Below, piece by piece: positions 14,563 through 14,706 of a stretch of 14,706 nt of DNA. Numbering within the stretch: the first letter of the stretch is position 1; the number at the start of each line of letters is the position of its first letter. Source of the stretch: Spirogloea muscicola. Taxonomy: Eukaryota > Streptophyta > Zygnematophyceae > Spirogloeales > Spirogloeaceae. Position numbers and translations under genes: made by a program. The notes beneath the pieces are model-generated. The model searched no databases. It worked only from the letters and a program-made list of their open reading frames with translations, and was not told where the DNA came from. The DNA lies in assembly GCA_009602725.1 (NCBI GenBank), contig WELB01000335.1, positions 85,775 to 100,480 on the forward strand, written 5' to 3'.

Positions 14563-14706
14563 GCAATCTGCAGTCACCACATCAGCGATGATACGCGGAC
14601 CTCCACCGGGAGGGATGGCAACGAGGTCCGCGCAGCGGGTGTGAAGCTGTTCTTCGGCGCCCCGCAGGATGGGCATGATCGTGGAGTTCTCCACTGCCAC
14701 CTTGTA
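14563..14706 (-). other. Short coding-looking segment of unknown origin at the right edge
   Basis: On the minus strand the sequence from the edge to about 14563 is an open frame with a high-GC third codon position (for example NSTIMPILRGAEEQLHT and PPGGGPRIIADVVTADC). It does not match the RNase H or RT of the other copies at this position. It could be a host exon, another element or a diverged RT connection. I do not recognise it. Confidence 0.4.

Overview
This window is repetitive eukaryotic DNA made almost entirely of nested, decayed Ty3/gypsy LTR retrotransposons of the chromovirus type, whose integrase ends in a chromodomain. I see no bacterial or phage gene, no RNA gene, no CRISPR array and no intact host gene. 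The sequence is GC-rich and its LTRs carry long GCTGCC/CTG-rich tracts. A GC-rich algal or plant-lineage genome would fit, including the primer-binding site resembling the complement of an initiator-Met tRNA 3' end, but the host cannot be named from this window.

Layout, left to right. (1) 1-3163, + strand: element A, entering from the left edge as reverse transcriptase, then RNase H, integrase and chromodomain, a polypurine tract and a 512-bp 3' LTR. It has a 1-nt deletion and a deletion of about 385 bp in pol. (2) 3164-7542, + strand: element B. It resumes in mid-protease directly after LTR A, so A appears to have inserted into B. It runs protease, RT, RNase H, integrase, chromodomain, polypurine tract and a 3' LTR of about 890 bp, with at least eight lesions. 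(3) About 7543-7903: fragment F of a third LTR. (4) 7904-8774: complete LTR E (871 bp), followed by a primer-binding site at 8776 and about 550 bp of leader without recognisable gag. (5) 9337-12100, - strand: element C, lacking its 5' half, inserted into E's leader in the opposite orientation. (6) 12101-14562, - strand: element D, very decayed, with a 3' LTR that is cut at its TATA region and interrupted by a solo LTR of the A type (12169-12714) with a perfect 5-bp target duplication. (7) 14563-14706: a short coding-looking piece not matched by the other elements here.

Together these are successive insertions. A went into B, E into F, C into E, and an A-type element, now a solo LTR, into D. 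All copies share pol gene order, TGTAA/TTACA LTR ends and, where visible, the same polypurine tract, but the U3 regions differ in length and repeats. None can be autonomous as read. The most notable signals are the stop codon and frameshift shared by B and C, a sharply bounded block of high identity between those two inverted copies, and a hairpin in the LTRs that keeps its fold while its sequence changes.
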